Shown here piece by piece: positions 26,101-38,899 of a DNA stretch of 64,000 nucleotides. The position numbers were made by a program, and so were the translations under genes. This DNA is from Karalla daura (taxonomy: Eukaryota; Chordata; Actinopteri; Chaetodontiformes; Leiognathidae), in contig CM055189.1 in the NCBI GenBank assembly GCA_029224185.1, positions 22,868,055 to 22,932,054 of the forward strand, in the 5' to 3' direction. The notes beneath the pieces were generated by a model, which saw only the letters and a list, made by a program, of their open reading frames with translations, made no database searches and was not told the DNA's origin. How positions within the stretch are numbered: position 1 is the stretch's first letter; each line of letters opens with the position of its first letter.

Positions 26101-29100
26101 ATATTAACCCTCGCCGAAAGTGAAAAAAACGACCACCCCGGACCTGTCGTTTTGGCCGAGATCCCGACCCCGAGCGAGCGAGCCCAAACCCACCATTTGG
26201 GGTGTGAGCCGCCTCCGGGGTGGCCCACGCTCACTGGAAAAAGCAATCCCGAGGCCGGCTGTGGCCCCGGAGCTGAAATATTAACCCTCGCCGAAAGTGA
26301 AAAAAACGACCACCCCGGACCTGTCGTTTTGGCCGAGATCCCGACCCCAAGCGAGCGAGCCCAAACCCACGATGTGGGGTGTGAGCCACCTCTGGGGTGG
26401 CCCACGCTCACTGGAAAAAGCAATCCCGAGGCCGGCTGTGGCCCCGGAGCTGAGATATTAACCCTCGCCGAAAGTGAAAAAAACGACCACCCCGGACCTG
26501 TCGTTTTGGCCGAGATCCCGACCCCGAGCGAGCGAGCCCAAACCCACCATTTGGGGTGTGAGCCGCCTCCGGGGTGGCCCACGCTCACTGGAAAAAGCAA
26601 TCCCGAGGCCGGCTGTGGCCCCGGAGCTGAAATATTAACCCTCGCCGAAAGTGAAAAAAACGACCACCCCGGACCTGTCGTTTTGGCCGAGATCCCGACC
26701 CCAAGCGAGCGAGCCCAAACCCACGATGTGGGGTGTGAGCCACCTCTGGGGTGTCCCACGCTCACTGGAAAAAGCAATCCCGAGGCCGGCTGTGGCCCCG
26801 GAGCTGAGATATTAACCCTCGCCGAAAGTGAAAAAAACGACCACCCCGGACCTGTCGTTTTGGCCGAGATCCCGACCCCGAGCGAGCGAGCCCAAACCCA
26901 CCATTTGGGGTGTGAGCCGCCTCCGGGGTGGCCCACGCTCACTGGAAAAAGCAATCCCGAGGCCGGCTGTGGCCCCGGAGCTGAAATATTAACCCTCGCC
27001 GAAAGTGAAAAAAACGACCACCCCGGACCTGTCGTTTTGGCCGAGATCCCGACCCCAAGCGAGCGAGCCCAAACCCACGATGTGGGGTGTGAGCCACCTC
27101 TGGGGTGTCCCACGCTCACTGGAAAAAGCAATCCCGAGGCCGGCTGTGGCCCCGGAGCTGAGATATTAACCCTCGCCGAAAGTGAAAAAAACGACCACCC
27201 CGGACCTGTCGTTTTGGCCGAGATCCCGACCCCGAGCGAGCGAGCCCAAACCCACCATTTGGGGTGTGAGCCGCCTCCGGGGTGGCCCACGCTCACTGGA
27301 AAAAGCAATCCCGAGGCCGGCTGTGGCCCCGGACCTGAAATATTAACCCTCGCCGAAAGTGAAAAAAACGACCACCCAGGACCTGTCGTTTTGGCCGAGA
27401 TCCCGACCCCGAGCGAGCGAGCCCAAACCCACCATTTGGGGTGTGAGCCGCCTCCGGGGTGGCCCACGCTCACTGGAAAAAGCAATCCCGAGGCCGGCTG
27501 TGGCCCCGGAGCTGAAATATTAACCCTCGCCGAAAGTGAAAAAAACGACCACCCCGGACCTGTCGTTTTGGCCGAGATCCCGACCCCAAGCGAGCGAGCC
27601 CAAACCCACGATGTGGGGTGTGAGCCACCTCTGGGGTGGCCCACGCTCACTGGAAAAAGCAATCCCGAGGCCGGCTGTGGCCCCGGAGCTGAGATATTAA
27701 CCCTCGCCGAAAGTGAAAAAAACGACCACCCCGGACCTGTCGTTTTGGCCGAGATCCCGACCCCGAGCGAGCGAGCCCAAACCCACCATTTGGGGTGTGA
27801 GCCGCCTCCGGGGTGGCCCACGCTCACTGGAAAAAGCAATCCCGAGGCCGGCTGTGGCCCCGGAGCTGAAATATTAACCCTCGCCGAAAGTGAAAAAAAC
27901 GACCACCCCGGACCTGTCGTTTTGGCCGAGATCCCGACCCCAAGCGAGCGAGCCCAAACCCACGATGTGGGGTGTGAGCCACCTCTGGGGTGTCCCACGC
28001 TCACTGGAAAAAGCAATCCCGAGGCCGGCTGTGGCCCCGGAGCTGAGATATTAACCCTCGCCGAAAGTGAAAAAAACGACCACCCCGGACCTGTCGTTTT
28101 GGCCGAGATCCCGACCCCGAGCGAGCGAGCCCAAACCCACCATTTGGGGTGTGAGCCGCCTCCGGGGTGGCCCACGCTCACTGGAAAAAGCAATCCCGAG
28201 GCCGGCTGTGGCCCCGGAGCTGAGATATTAACCCTCGCCGAAAGTGAAAAAAACGACCACCCTGGACCTGTCGTTTTGGCCGAGATCCCGACCCCGAGCG
28301 AGCGAGCCCAAACCCACCATTTGGGGTGTGAGCCGCCTCCGGGGTGTCCCACGCTCACTGGAAAAAGCAATCCCGAGGCCGGCTGTGGCCCCGGAGCTGA
28401 GATATTAACCCTCGCCGAAAGTGAAAAAAACGACCACCCCGGACCTGTCGTTTTGGCCGAGATCCCGACCCCGAGCGAGCGAGCCCAAACCCACCATTTG
28501 GGGTGTGAGCCGCCTCCGGGGTGGCCCACGCTCACTGGAAAAAGCAATCCCGAGGCCGGCTGTGGCCCCGGAGCTGAAATATTAACCCTCGCCGAAAGTG
28601 AAAAAAACGACCACCCCGGACCTGTCGTTTTGGCCGAGATCCCGACCCCAAGCGAGCGAGCCCAAACCCACGATGTGGGGTGTGAGCCACCTCTGGGGTG
28701 TCCCACGCTCACTGGAAAAAGCAATCCCGAGGCCGGCTGTGGCCCCGGAGCTGAGATATTAACCCTCGCCGAAAGTGAAAAAAACGACCACCCCGGACCT
28801 GTCGTTTTGGCCGAGATCCCGACCCCGAGCGAGCGAGCCCAAACCCACCATTTGGGGTGTGAGCCGCCTCCGGGGTGGCCCACGCTCACTGGAAAAAGCA
28901 ATCCCGAGGCCGGCTGTGGCCCCGGACCTGAAATATTAACCCTCGCCGAAAGTGAAAAAAACGACCACCCAGGACCTGTCGTTTTGGCCGAGATCCCGAC
29001 CCCGAGCGAGCGAGCCCAAACCCACCATTTGGGGTGTGAGCCGCCTCCGGGGTGGCCCACGCTCACTGGAAAAAGCAATCCCGAGGCCGGCTGTGGCCCC

Positions 29101-32100
29101 GGAGCTGAAATATTAACCCTCGCCGAAAGTGAAAAAAACGACCACCCCGGACCTGTCGTTTTGGCCGAGATCCCGACCCCAAGCGAGCGAGCCCAAACCC
29201 ACGATGTGGGGTGTGAGCCACCTCTGGGGTGGCCCACGCTCACTGGAAAAAGCAATCCCGAGGCCGGCTGTGGCCCCGGAGCTGAGATATTAACCCTCGC
29301 CGAAAGTGAAAAAAACGACCACCCCGGACCTGTCGTTTTGGCCGAGATCCCGACCCCGAGCGAGCGAGCCCAAACCCACCATTTGGGGTGTGAGCCGCCT
29401 CCGGGGTGGCCCACGCTCACTGGAAAAAGCAATCCCGAGGCCGGCTGTGGCCCCGGAGCTGAAATATTAACCCTCGCCGAAAGTGAAAAAAACGACCACC
29501 CCGGACCTGTCGTTTTGGCCGAGATCCCGACCCCAAGCGAGCGAGCCCAAACCCACGATGTGGGGTGTGAGCCACCTCTGGGGTGTCCCACGCTCACTGG
29601 AAAAAGCAATCCCGAGGCCGGCTGTGGCCCCGGAGCTGAGATATTAACCCTCGCCGAAAGTGAAAAAAACGACCACCCCGGACCTGTCGTTTTGGCCGAG
29701 ATCCCGACCCCGAGCGAGCGAGCCCAAACCCACCATTTGGGGTGTGAGCCGCCTCCGGGGTGGCCCACGCTCACTGGAAAAAGCAATCCCGAGGCCGGCT
29801 GTGGCCCCGGAGCTGAGATATTAACCCTCGCCGAAAGTGAAAAAAACGACCACCCTGGACCTGTCGTTTTGGCCGAGATCCCGACCCCGAGCGAGCGAGC
29901 CCAAACCCACCATTTGGGGTGTGAGCCGCCTCCGGGGTGTCCCACGCTCACTGGAAAAAGCAATCCCGAGGCCGGCTGTGGCCCCGGAGCTGAGATATTA
30001 ACCCTCGCCGAAAGTGAAAAAAACGACCACCCCGGACCTGTCGTTTTGGCCGAGATCCCGACCCCGAGCGAGCGAGCCCAAACCCACCATTTGGGGTGTG
30101 AGCCGCCTCCGGGGTGTCCCACGCTCACTGGAAAAAGCAATCCCGAGGCCGGCTGTGGCCCCGGAGCTGAGATATTAACCCTCGCCGAAAGTGAAAAAAA
30201 CGACCACCCCGGACCTGTCGTTTTGGCCGAGATCCCGACCCCGAGCGAGCGAGCCCAAACCCACCATTTGGGGTGTGAGCCGCCTCCGGGGTGGCCCACG
30301 CTCACTGGAAAAAGCAATCCCGAGGCCGGCTGTGGCCCCGGACCTGAAATATTAACCCTCGCCGAAAGTGAAAAAAACGACCACCCAGGACCTGTCGTTT
30401 TGGCCGAGATCCCGACCCCGAGCGAGCGAGCCCAAACCCACCATTTGGGGTGTGAGCCGCCTCCGGGGTGGCCCACGCTCACTGGAAAAAGCAATCCCGA
30501 GGCCGGCTGTGGCCCCGGAGCTGAAATATTAACCCTCGCCGAAAGTGAAAAAAACGACCACCCCGGACCTGTCGTTTTGGCCGAGATCCCGACCCCAAGC
30601 GAGCGAGCCCAAACCCACGATGTGGGGTGTGAGCCACCTCTGGGGTGGCCCACGCTCACTGGAAAAAGCAATCCCGAGGCCGGCTGTGGCCCCGGAGCTG
30701 AGATATTAACCCTCGCCGAAAGTGAAAAAAACGACCACCCCGGACCTGTCGTTTTGGCCGAGATCCCGACCCCGAGCGAGCGAGCCCAAACCCACCATTT
30801 GGGGTGTGAGCCGCCTCCGGGGTGGCCCACGCTCACTGGAAAAAGCAATCCCGAGGCCGGCTGTGGCCCCGGAGCTGAAATATTAACCCTCGCCGAAAGT
30901 GAAAAAAACGACCACCCCGGACCTGTCGTTTTGGCCGAGATCCCGACCCCAAGCGAGCGAGCCCAAACCCACGATGTGGGGTGTGAGCCACCTCTGGGGT
31001 GTCCCACGCTCACTGGAAAAAGCAATCCCGAGGCCGGCTGTGGCCCCGGAGCTGAGATATTAACCCTCGCCGAAAGTGAAAAAAACGACCACCCCGGACC
31101 TGTCGTTTTGGCCGAGATCCCGACCCCGAGCGAGCGAGCCCAAACCCACCATTTGGGGTGTGAGCCGCCTCCGGGGTGGCCCACGCTCACTGGAAAAAGC
31201 AATCCCGAGGCCGGCTGTGGCCCCGGAGCTGAGATATTAACCCTCGCCGAAAGTGAAAAAAACGACCACCCTGGACCTGTCGTTTTGGCCGAGATCCCGA
31301 CCCCGAGCGAGCGAGCCCAAACCCACCATTTGGGGTGTGAGCCGCCTCCGGGGTGTCCCACGCTCACTGGAAAAAGCAATCCCGAGGCCGGCTGTGGCCC
31401 CGGAGCTGAGATATTAACCCTCGCCGAAAGTGAAAAAAACGACCACCCCGGACCTGTCGTTTTGGCCGAGATCCCGACCCCGAGCGAGCGAGCCCAAACC
31501 CACCATTTGGGGTGTGAGCCGCCTCCGGGGTGTCCCACGCTCACTGGAAAAAGCAATCCCGAGGCCGGCTGTGGCCCCGGAGCTGAGATATTAACCCTCG
31601 CCGAAAGTGAAAAAAACGACCACCCCGGACCTGTCGTTTTGGCCGAGATCCCGACCCCGAGCGAGCGAGCCCAAACCCACCATTTGGGGTGTGAGCCGCC
31701 TCCGGGGTGGCCCACGCTCACTGGAAAAAGCAATCCCGAGGCCGGCTGTGGCCCCGGACCTGAAATATTAACCCTCGCCGAAAGTGAAAAAAACGACCAC
31801 CCAGGACCTGTCGTTTTGGCCGAGATCCCGACCCCGAGCGAGCGAGCCCAAACCCACCATTTGGGGTGTGAGCCGCCTCCGGGGTGGCCCACGCTCACTG
31901 GAAAAAGCAATCCCGAGGCCGGCTGTGGCCCCGGAGCTGAAATATTAACCCTCGCCGAAAGTGAAAAAAACGACCACCCCGGACCTGTCGTTTTGGCCGA
32001 GATCCCGACCCCAAGCGAGCGAGCCCAAACCCACGATGTGGGGTGTGAGCCACCTCTGGGGTGGCCCACGCTCACTGGAAAAAGCAATCCCGAGGCCGGC

Positions 32101-35100
32101 TGTGGCCCCGGAGCTGAGATATTAACCCTCGCCGAAAGTGAAAAAAACGACCACCCCGGACCTGTCGTTTTGGCCGAGATCCCGACCCCGAGCGAGCGAG
32201 CCCAAACCCACCATTTGGGGTGTGAGCCGCCTCCGGGGTGGCCCACGCTCACTGGAAAAAGCAATCCCGAGGCCGGCTGTGGCCCCGGAGCTGAAATATT
32301 AACCCTCGCCGAAAGTGAAAAAAACGACTACCCCGGACCTGTCGTTTTGGCCGAGATCCCGACCCCAAGCGAGCGAGCCCAAACCCACGATGTGGGGTGT
32401 GAGCCACCTCTGGGGTGTCCCACGCTCACTGGAAAAAGCAATCCCGAGGCCGGCTGTGGCCCCGGAGCTGAGATATTAACCCTCGCCGAAAGTGAAAAAA
32501 ACGACCACCCCGGACCTGTCGTTTTGGCCGAGATCCCGACCCCGAGCGAGCGAGCCCAAACCCACCATTTGGGGTGTGAGCCGCCTCCGGGGTGGCCCAC
32601 GCTCACTGGAAAAAGCAATCCCGAGGCCGGCTGTGGCCCCGGAGCTGAGATATTAACCCTCGCCGAAAGTGAAAAAAACGACCACCCTGGACCTGTCGTT
32701 TTGGCCGAGATCCCGACCCCGAGCGAGCGAGCCCAAACCCACCATTTGGGGTGTGAGCCGCCTCCGGGGTGTCCCACGCTCACTGGAAAAAGCAATCCCG
32801 AGGCCGGCTGTGGCCCCGGAGCTGAGATATTAACCCTCGCCGAAAGTGAAAAAAACGACCACCCCGGACCTGTCGTTTTGGCCGAGATCCCGACCCCGAG
32901 CGAGCGAGCCCAAACCCACCATTTGGGGTGTGAGCCGCCTCCGGGGTGTCCCACGCTCACTGGAAAAAGCAATCCCGAGGCCGGCTGTGGCCCCGGAGCT
33001 GAGATATTAACCCTCGCCGAAAGTGAAAAAAACGACCACCCCGGACCTGTCGTTTTGGCCGAGATCCCGACCCCGAGCGAGCGAGCCCAAACCCACCATT
33101 TGGGGTGTGAGCCGCCTCCGGGGTGGCCCACGCTCACTGGAAAAAGCAATCCCGAGGCCGGCTGTGGCCCCGGACCTGAAATATTAACCCTCGCCGAAAG
33201 TGAAAAAAACGACCACCCAGGACCTGTCGTTTTGGCCGAGATCCCGACCCCGAGCGAGCGAGCCCAAACCCACCATTTGGGGTGTGAGCCGCCTCCGGGG
33301 TGGCCCACGCTCACTGGAAAAAGCAATCCCGAGGCCGGCTGTGGCCCCGGAGCTGAAATATTAACCCTCGCCGAAAGTGAAAAAAACGACCACCCCGGAC
33401 CTGTCGTTTTGGCCGAGATCCCGACCCCAAGCGAGCGAGCCCAAACCCACGATGTGGGGTGTGAGCCACCTCTGGGGTGGCCCACGCTCACTGGAAAAAG
33501 CAATCCCGAGGCCGGCTGTGGCCCCGGAGCTGAGATATTAACCCTCGCCGAAAGTGAAAAAAACGACCACCCCGGACCTGTCGTTTTGGCCGAGATCCCG
33601 ACCCCGAGCGAGCGAGCCCAAACCCACCATTTGGGGTGTGAGCCGCCTCCGGGGTGGCCCACGCTCACTGGAAAAAGCAATCCCGAGGCCGGCTGTGGCC
33701 CCGGAGCTGAAATATTAACCCTCGCCGAAAGTGAAAAAAACGACCACCCCGGACCTGTCGTTTTGGCCGAGATCCCGACCCCAAGCGAGCGAGCCCAAAC
33801 CCACGATGTGGGGTGTGAGCCACCTCTGGGGTGTCCCACGCTCACTGGAAAAAGCAATCCCGAGGCCGGCTGTGGCCCCGGAGCTGAGATATTAACCCTC
33901 GCCGAAAGTGAAAAAAACGACCACCCCGGACCTGTCGTTTTGGCCGAGATCCCGACCCCGAGCGAGCGAGCCCAAACCCACCATTTGGGGTGTGAGCCGC
34001 CTCCGGGGTGGCCCACGCTCACTGGAAAAAGCAATCCCGAGGCCGGCTGTGGCCCCGGAGCTGAGATATTAACCCTCGCCGAAAGTGAAAAAAACGACCA
34101 CCCCGGACCTGTCGTTTTGGCCGAGATCCCGACCCCGAGCGAGCGAGCCCAAACCCACCATTTGGGGTGTGAGCCGCCTCCGGGGTGTCCCACGCTCACT
34201 GGAAAAAGCAATCCCGAGGCCGGCTGTGGCCCCGGAGCTGAGATATTAACCCTCGCCGAAAGTGAAAAAAACGACCACCCCGGACCTGTCGTTTTGGCCG
34301 AGATCCCGACCCCGAGCGAGCGAGCCCAAACCCACCATTTGGGGTGTGAGCCGCCTCCGGGGTGGCCCACGCTCACTGGAAAAAGCAATCCCGAGGCCGG
34401 CTGTGGCCCCGGACCTGAAATATTAACCCTCGCCGAAAGTGAAAAAAACGACCACCCAGGACCTGTCGTTTTGGCCGAGATCCCGACCCCGAGCGAGCGA
34501 GCCCAAACCCACCATTTGGGGTGTGAGCCGCCTCCGGGGTGGCCCACGCTCACTGGAAAAAGCAATCCCGAGGCCGGCTGTGGCCCCGGAGCTGAAATAT
34601 TAACCCTCGCCGAAAGTGAAAAAAACGACCACCCCGGACCTGTCGTTTTGGCCGAGATCCCGACCCCAAGCGAGCGAGCCCAAACCCACGATGTGGGGTG
34701 TGAGCCACCTCTGGGGTGGCCCACGCTCACTGGAAAAAGCAATCCCGAGGCCGGCTGTGGCCCCGGAGCTGAGATATTAACCCTCGCCGAAAGTGAAAAA
34801 AACGACCACCCCGGACCTGTCGTTTTGGCCGAGATCCCGACCCCGAGCGAGCGAGCCCAAACCCACCATTTGGGGTGTGAGCCGCCTCCGGGGTGGCCCA
34901 CGCTCACTGGAAAAAGCAATCCCGAGGCCGGCTGTGGCCCCGGAGCTGAAATATTAACCCTCGCCGAAAGTGAAAAAAACGACCACCCCGGACCTGTCGT
35001 TTTGGCCGAGATCCCGACCCCAAGCGAGCGAGCCCAAACCCACGATGTGGGGTGTGAGCCACCTCTGGGGTGTCCCACGCTCACTGGAAAAAGCAATCCC

Positions 35101-36487
35101 GAGGCCGGCTGTGGCCCCGGAGCTGAGATATTAACCCTCGCCGAAAGTGAAAAAAACGACCACCCCGGACCTGTCGTTTTGGCCGAGATCCCGACCCCGA
35201 GCGAGCGAGCCCAAACCCACCATTTGGGGTGTGAGCCGCCTCCGGGGTGGCCCACGCTCACTGGAAAAAGCAATCCCGAGGCCGGCTGTGGCCCCGGAGC
35301 TGAGATATTAACCCTCGCCGAAAGTGAAAAAAACGACCACCCTGGACCTGTCGTTTTGGCCGAGATCCCGACCCCGAGCGAGCGAGCCCAAACCCACCAT
35401 TTGGGGTGTGAGCCGCCTCCGGGGTGTCCCACGCTCACTGGAAAAAGCAATCCCGAGGCCGGCTGTGGCCCCGGAGCTGAGATATTAACCCTCGCCGAAA
35501 GTGAAAAAAACGACCACCCCGGACCTGTCGTTTTGGCCGAGATCCCGACCCCGAGCGAGCGAGCCCAAACCCACCATTTGGGGTGTGAGCCGCCTCCGGG
35601 GTGTCCCACGCTCACTGGAAAAAGCAATCCCGAGGCCGGCTGTGGCCCCGGAGCTGAGATATTAACCCTCGCCGAAAGTGAAAAAAACGACCACCCCGGA
35701 CCTGTCGTTTTGGCCGAGATCCCGACCCCGAGCGAGCGAGCCCAAACCCACCATTTGGGGTGTGAGCCGCCTCCGGGGTGGCCCACGCTCACTGGAAAAA
35801 GCAATCCCGAGGCCGGCTGTGGCCCCGGACCTGAAATATTAACCCTCGCCGAAAGTGAAAAAAACGACCACCCAGGACCTGTCGTTTTGGCCGAGATCCC
35901 GACCCCGAGCGAGCGAGCCCAAACCCACCATTTGGGGTGTGAGCCGCCTCCGGGGTGGCCCACGCTCACTGGAAAAAGCAATCCCGAGGCCGGCTGTGGC
36001 CCCGGAGCTGAAATATTAACCCTCGCCGAAAGTGAAAAAAACGACCACCCCGGACCTGTCGTTTTGGCCGAGATCCCGACCCCAAGCGAGCGAGCCCAAA
36101 CCCACGATGTGGGGTGTGAGCCACCTCTGGGGTGGCCCACGCTCACTGGAAAAAGCAATCCCGAGGCCGGCTGTGGCCCCGGAGCTGAGATATTAACCCT
36201 CGCCGAAAGTGAAAAAAACGACCACCCCGGACCTGTCGTTTTGGCCGAGATCCCGACCCCGAGCGAGCGAGCCCAAACCCACCATTTGGGGTGTGAGCCG
36301 CCTCCGGGGTGGCCCACGCTCACTGGAAAAAGCAATCCCGAGGCCGGCTGTGGCCCCGGAGCTGAAATATTAACCCTCGCCGAAAGTGAAAAAAACGACC
36401 ACCCCGGACCTGTCGTTTTGGCCGAGATCCCGACCCCAAGCGAGCGAGCCCAAACCCACGATGTGGGGTGTGAGCCACCTCTGGGGT
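23200..36487 (+). repeat. Domain 2: 8-monomer (1,416 bp) HOR with the ggacctgaaat marker
   Basis: The marker g118>c (ccggacctgaaat) occurs nine times, at 23440, 25741, 27334, 28927, 30343, 31759, 33175, 34414 and 35830. Spacings are 13, 9, 9, 8, 8, 8, 7 and 8 units. The full 8-mer reads H(P), H, D, H, D(C), H, H(C), H(C). The P monomer is always followed by the ccacccagga variant. Most copies also carry ccctggacc in the sixth monomer. The 7-mer version lacks one C monomer. The two 9-mer intervals have different internal orders. The register breaks at 36,487, where the expected D(C) monomer is an ordinary D. Confidence 0.88.
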
Positions 36488-38400
36488 GGCCCACGCTCAC
36501 TGGAAAAAGCAATCCCGAGGCCGGCTGTGGCCCCGGAGCTGAGATATTAACCCTCGCCGAAAGTGAAAAAAACGACCACCCCGGACCTGTCGTTTTGGCC
36601 GAGATCCCGACCCCGAGCGAGCGAGCCCAAACCCACCATTTGGGGTGTGAGCCGCCTCCAGGGTGGCCCACGCTCACTGGAAAAAGCAATCCCGAGGCCG
36701 GCTGTGGCCCCGGAGCTGAGATATTAACCCTCGCCGAAAGTGAAAAAAACGACCACCCCGGACCTGTCGTTTTGGCCGAGATCCCGACCCCGAGCGAGCG
36801 AGCCCAAACCCACCATTTGGGGTGTGAGCCGCCTCCGGGGTGGCCCACGCTCACTGGAAAAAGCAATCCCGAGGCCGGCTGTGGCCCCGGAGCTGAGATA
36901 TTAACCCTCGCCGAAAGTGAAAAAAACGACCACCCCGGACCTGTCGTTTTGGCCGAGATCCCGACCCCGAGCGAGCGAGCCCAAACCCACCATTTGGGGT
37001 GTGAGCCGCCTCCGGGGTGTCCCACGCTCACTGGAAAAAGCAATCCCGAGGCCGGCTGTGGCCCCGGAGCTGAGATATTAACCCTCGCCGAAAGTGAAAA
37101 AAACGACCACCCCGGACCTGTCGTTTTGGCCGAGATCCCGACCCCGAGCGAGCGAGCCCAAACCCACCATTTGGGGTGTGAGCCGCCTCCGGGGTGGCCC
37201 ACGCTCACTGGAAAAAGCAATCCCGAGGCCGGCTGTTGCCCCGGAGCTGAGATATTAACCCTCGCCGAAAGTGAAAAAAACGACCACCCCGGACCTGTCG
37301 TTTCGGCCGGGATCCCGACCCCGAGCGAGCGAGCCCAAACCCACCATTTGGGGTGTGAGCCGCCTCCGGGGTGGCCCACGCTCACTGGAAAAAGCAATCC
37401 CGAGGCCGGCTGTGGCCCCGGAGCTGAGATATTAACCCTCGCCGAAAGTGAAAAAAACGACCACCCCGGACCTGTCGTTTTGGCCGAGATCCCGACCCCA
37501 AGCGAGCGAGCCCAAACCCACGATGTGGGGTGTGAGCCACCTCTGGGGTGGCCCACGCTCACTGGAAAAAGCAATCCCGAGGCCGGCTGTGGCCCCGGAG
37601 CTGAGATATTAACCCTCGCCGAAAGTGAAAAAAACGACCACCCCGGACCTGTCGTTTTGGCCGAGATCCCGACCCCGAGCGAGCGAGCCCAAACCCACCA
37701 TTTGGGGTGTGAGCCGCCTCCAGGGTGGCCCACGCTCACTGGAAAAAGCAATCCCGAGGCCGGCTGTGGCCCCGGAGCTGAGATATTAACCCTCGCCGAA
37801 AGTGAAAAAAACGACCACCCCGGACCTGTCGTTTTGGCCGAGATCCCGACCCCGAGCGAGCGAGCCCAAACCCACCATTTGGGGTGTGAGCCGCCTCCGG
37901 GGTGGCCCACGCTCACTGGAAAAAGCAATCCCGAGGCCGGCTGTGGCCCCGGAGCTGAGATATTAACCCTCGCCGAAAGTGAAAAAAACGACCACCCCGG
38001 ACCTGTCGTTTTGGCCGAGATCCCGACCCCGAGCGAGCGAGCCCAAACCCACCATTTGGGGTGTGAGCCGCCTCCGGGGTGTCCCACGCTCACTGGAAAA
38101 AGCAATCCCGAGGCCGGCTGTGGCCCCGGAGCTGAGATATTAACCCTCGCCGAAAGTGAAAAAAACGACCACCCCGGACCTGTCGTTTTGGCCGAGATCC
38201 CGACCCCGAGCGAGCGAGCCCAAACCCACCATTTGGGGTGTGAGCCGCCTCCGGGGTGGCCCACGCTCACTGGAAAAAGCAATCCCGAGGCCGGCTGTGG
38301 CCCCGGAGCTGAGATATTAACCCTCGCCGAAAGTGAAAAAAACGACCACCCCGGACCTGTCGTTTCGGCCGGGATCCCGACCCCGAGCGAGCGAGCCCAA
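36430..38400 (+). repeat. 6-monomer (1,062 bp) tandem pair
   Basis: The order D, H(cctccaggg), H, C, H, BamHI-type H occurs twice. The cctcca markers at 36,660 and 37,722 are exactly six units apart. The BamHI-type monomers begin near 37,305 and 38,367. The first copy has a private gttgcccc change near 37,237. This pair holds the leftmost BamHI-type monomers in the window. Confidence 0.8.
37297..37318. other. First BamHI-type junction: palindrome and CENP-B-box-like match
   Basis: The variant pair t176>c and a5>g turns ttttggccgagatcc into tttcggccgggatcc. This makes a perfect 10 bp palindrome cgggatcccg (37,308-37,317) containing GGATCC (37,310-37,315), next to cggccg (37,304-37,309). The 17 bp from 37,296 match 7 of the 9 core positions of the mammalian CENP-B box; ordinary monomers match 6. 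The same variant recurs in many monomers to the right edge and in none to the left. CENP-B binding is unproven: two core positions, including the central A, do not match. Confidence 0.6.
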
Positions 38401-38899
38401 ACCCACCATTTGGGGTGTGAGCCGCCTCCGGGGTGGCCCACGCTCACTGGAAAAAGCAATCCCGAGGCCGGCTGTGGCCCCGGAGCTGAGATATTAACCC
38501 TCGCCGAAAGTGAAAAAAACGACCACCCCGGACCTGTCGTTTTGGCCGAGATCCCGACCCCGAGCGAGCGAGCCCAAACCCACCATTTGGGGTGTGAGCC
38601 GCCTCCGGGGTGGCCCACGCTCACTGGAAAAAGCAATCCCGAGGCCGGCTGTGGCCCCGGAGCTGAAATATTAACCCTCGCCGAAAGTGAAAAAAACGAC
38701 CACCCCGGACCTGTCGTTTTGGCCGAGATCCCGACCCCAAGCGAGCGAGCCCAAACCCACGATGTGGGGTGTGAGCCACCTCTGGGGTGGCCCACGCTCA
38801 CTGGAAAAAGCAATCCCGAGGCCGGCTGTGGCCCCGGAGCTGAGATATTAACCCTCGCCGAAAGTGAAAAAAACGACCACCCCGGACCTGTCGTTTCGG

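Noticed and set aside
37304..37317. Transposon or integration target site at the BamHI palindrome
   Set aside because: There are no flanking target-site duplications or inserted sequence. The palindrome arises from two substitutions in the ordinary monomer.
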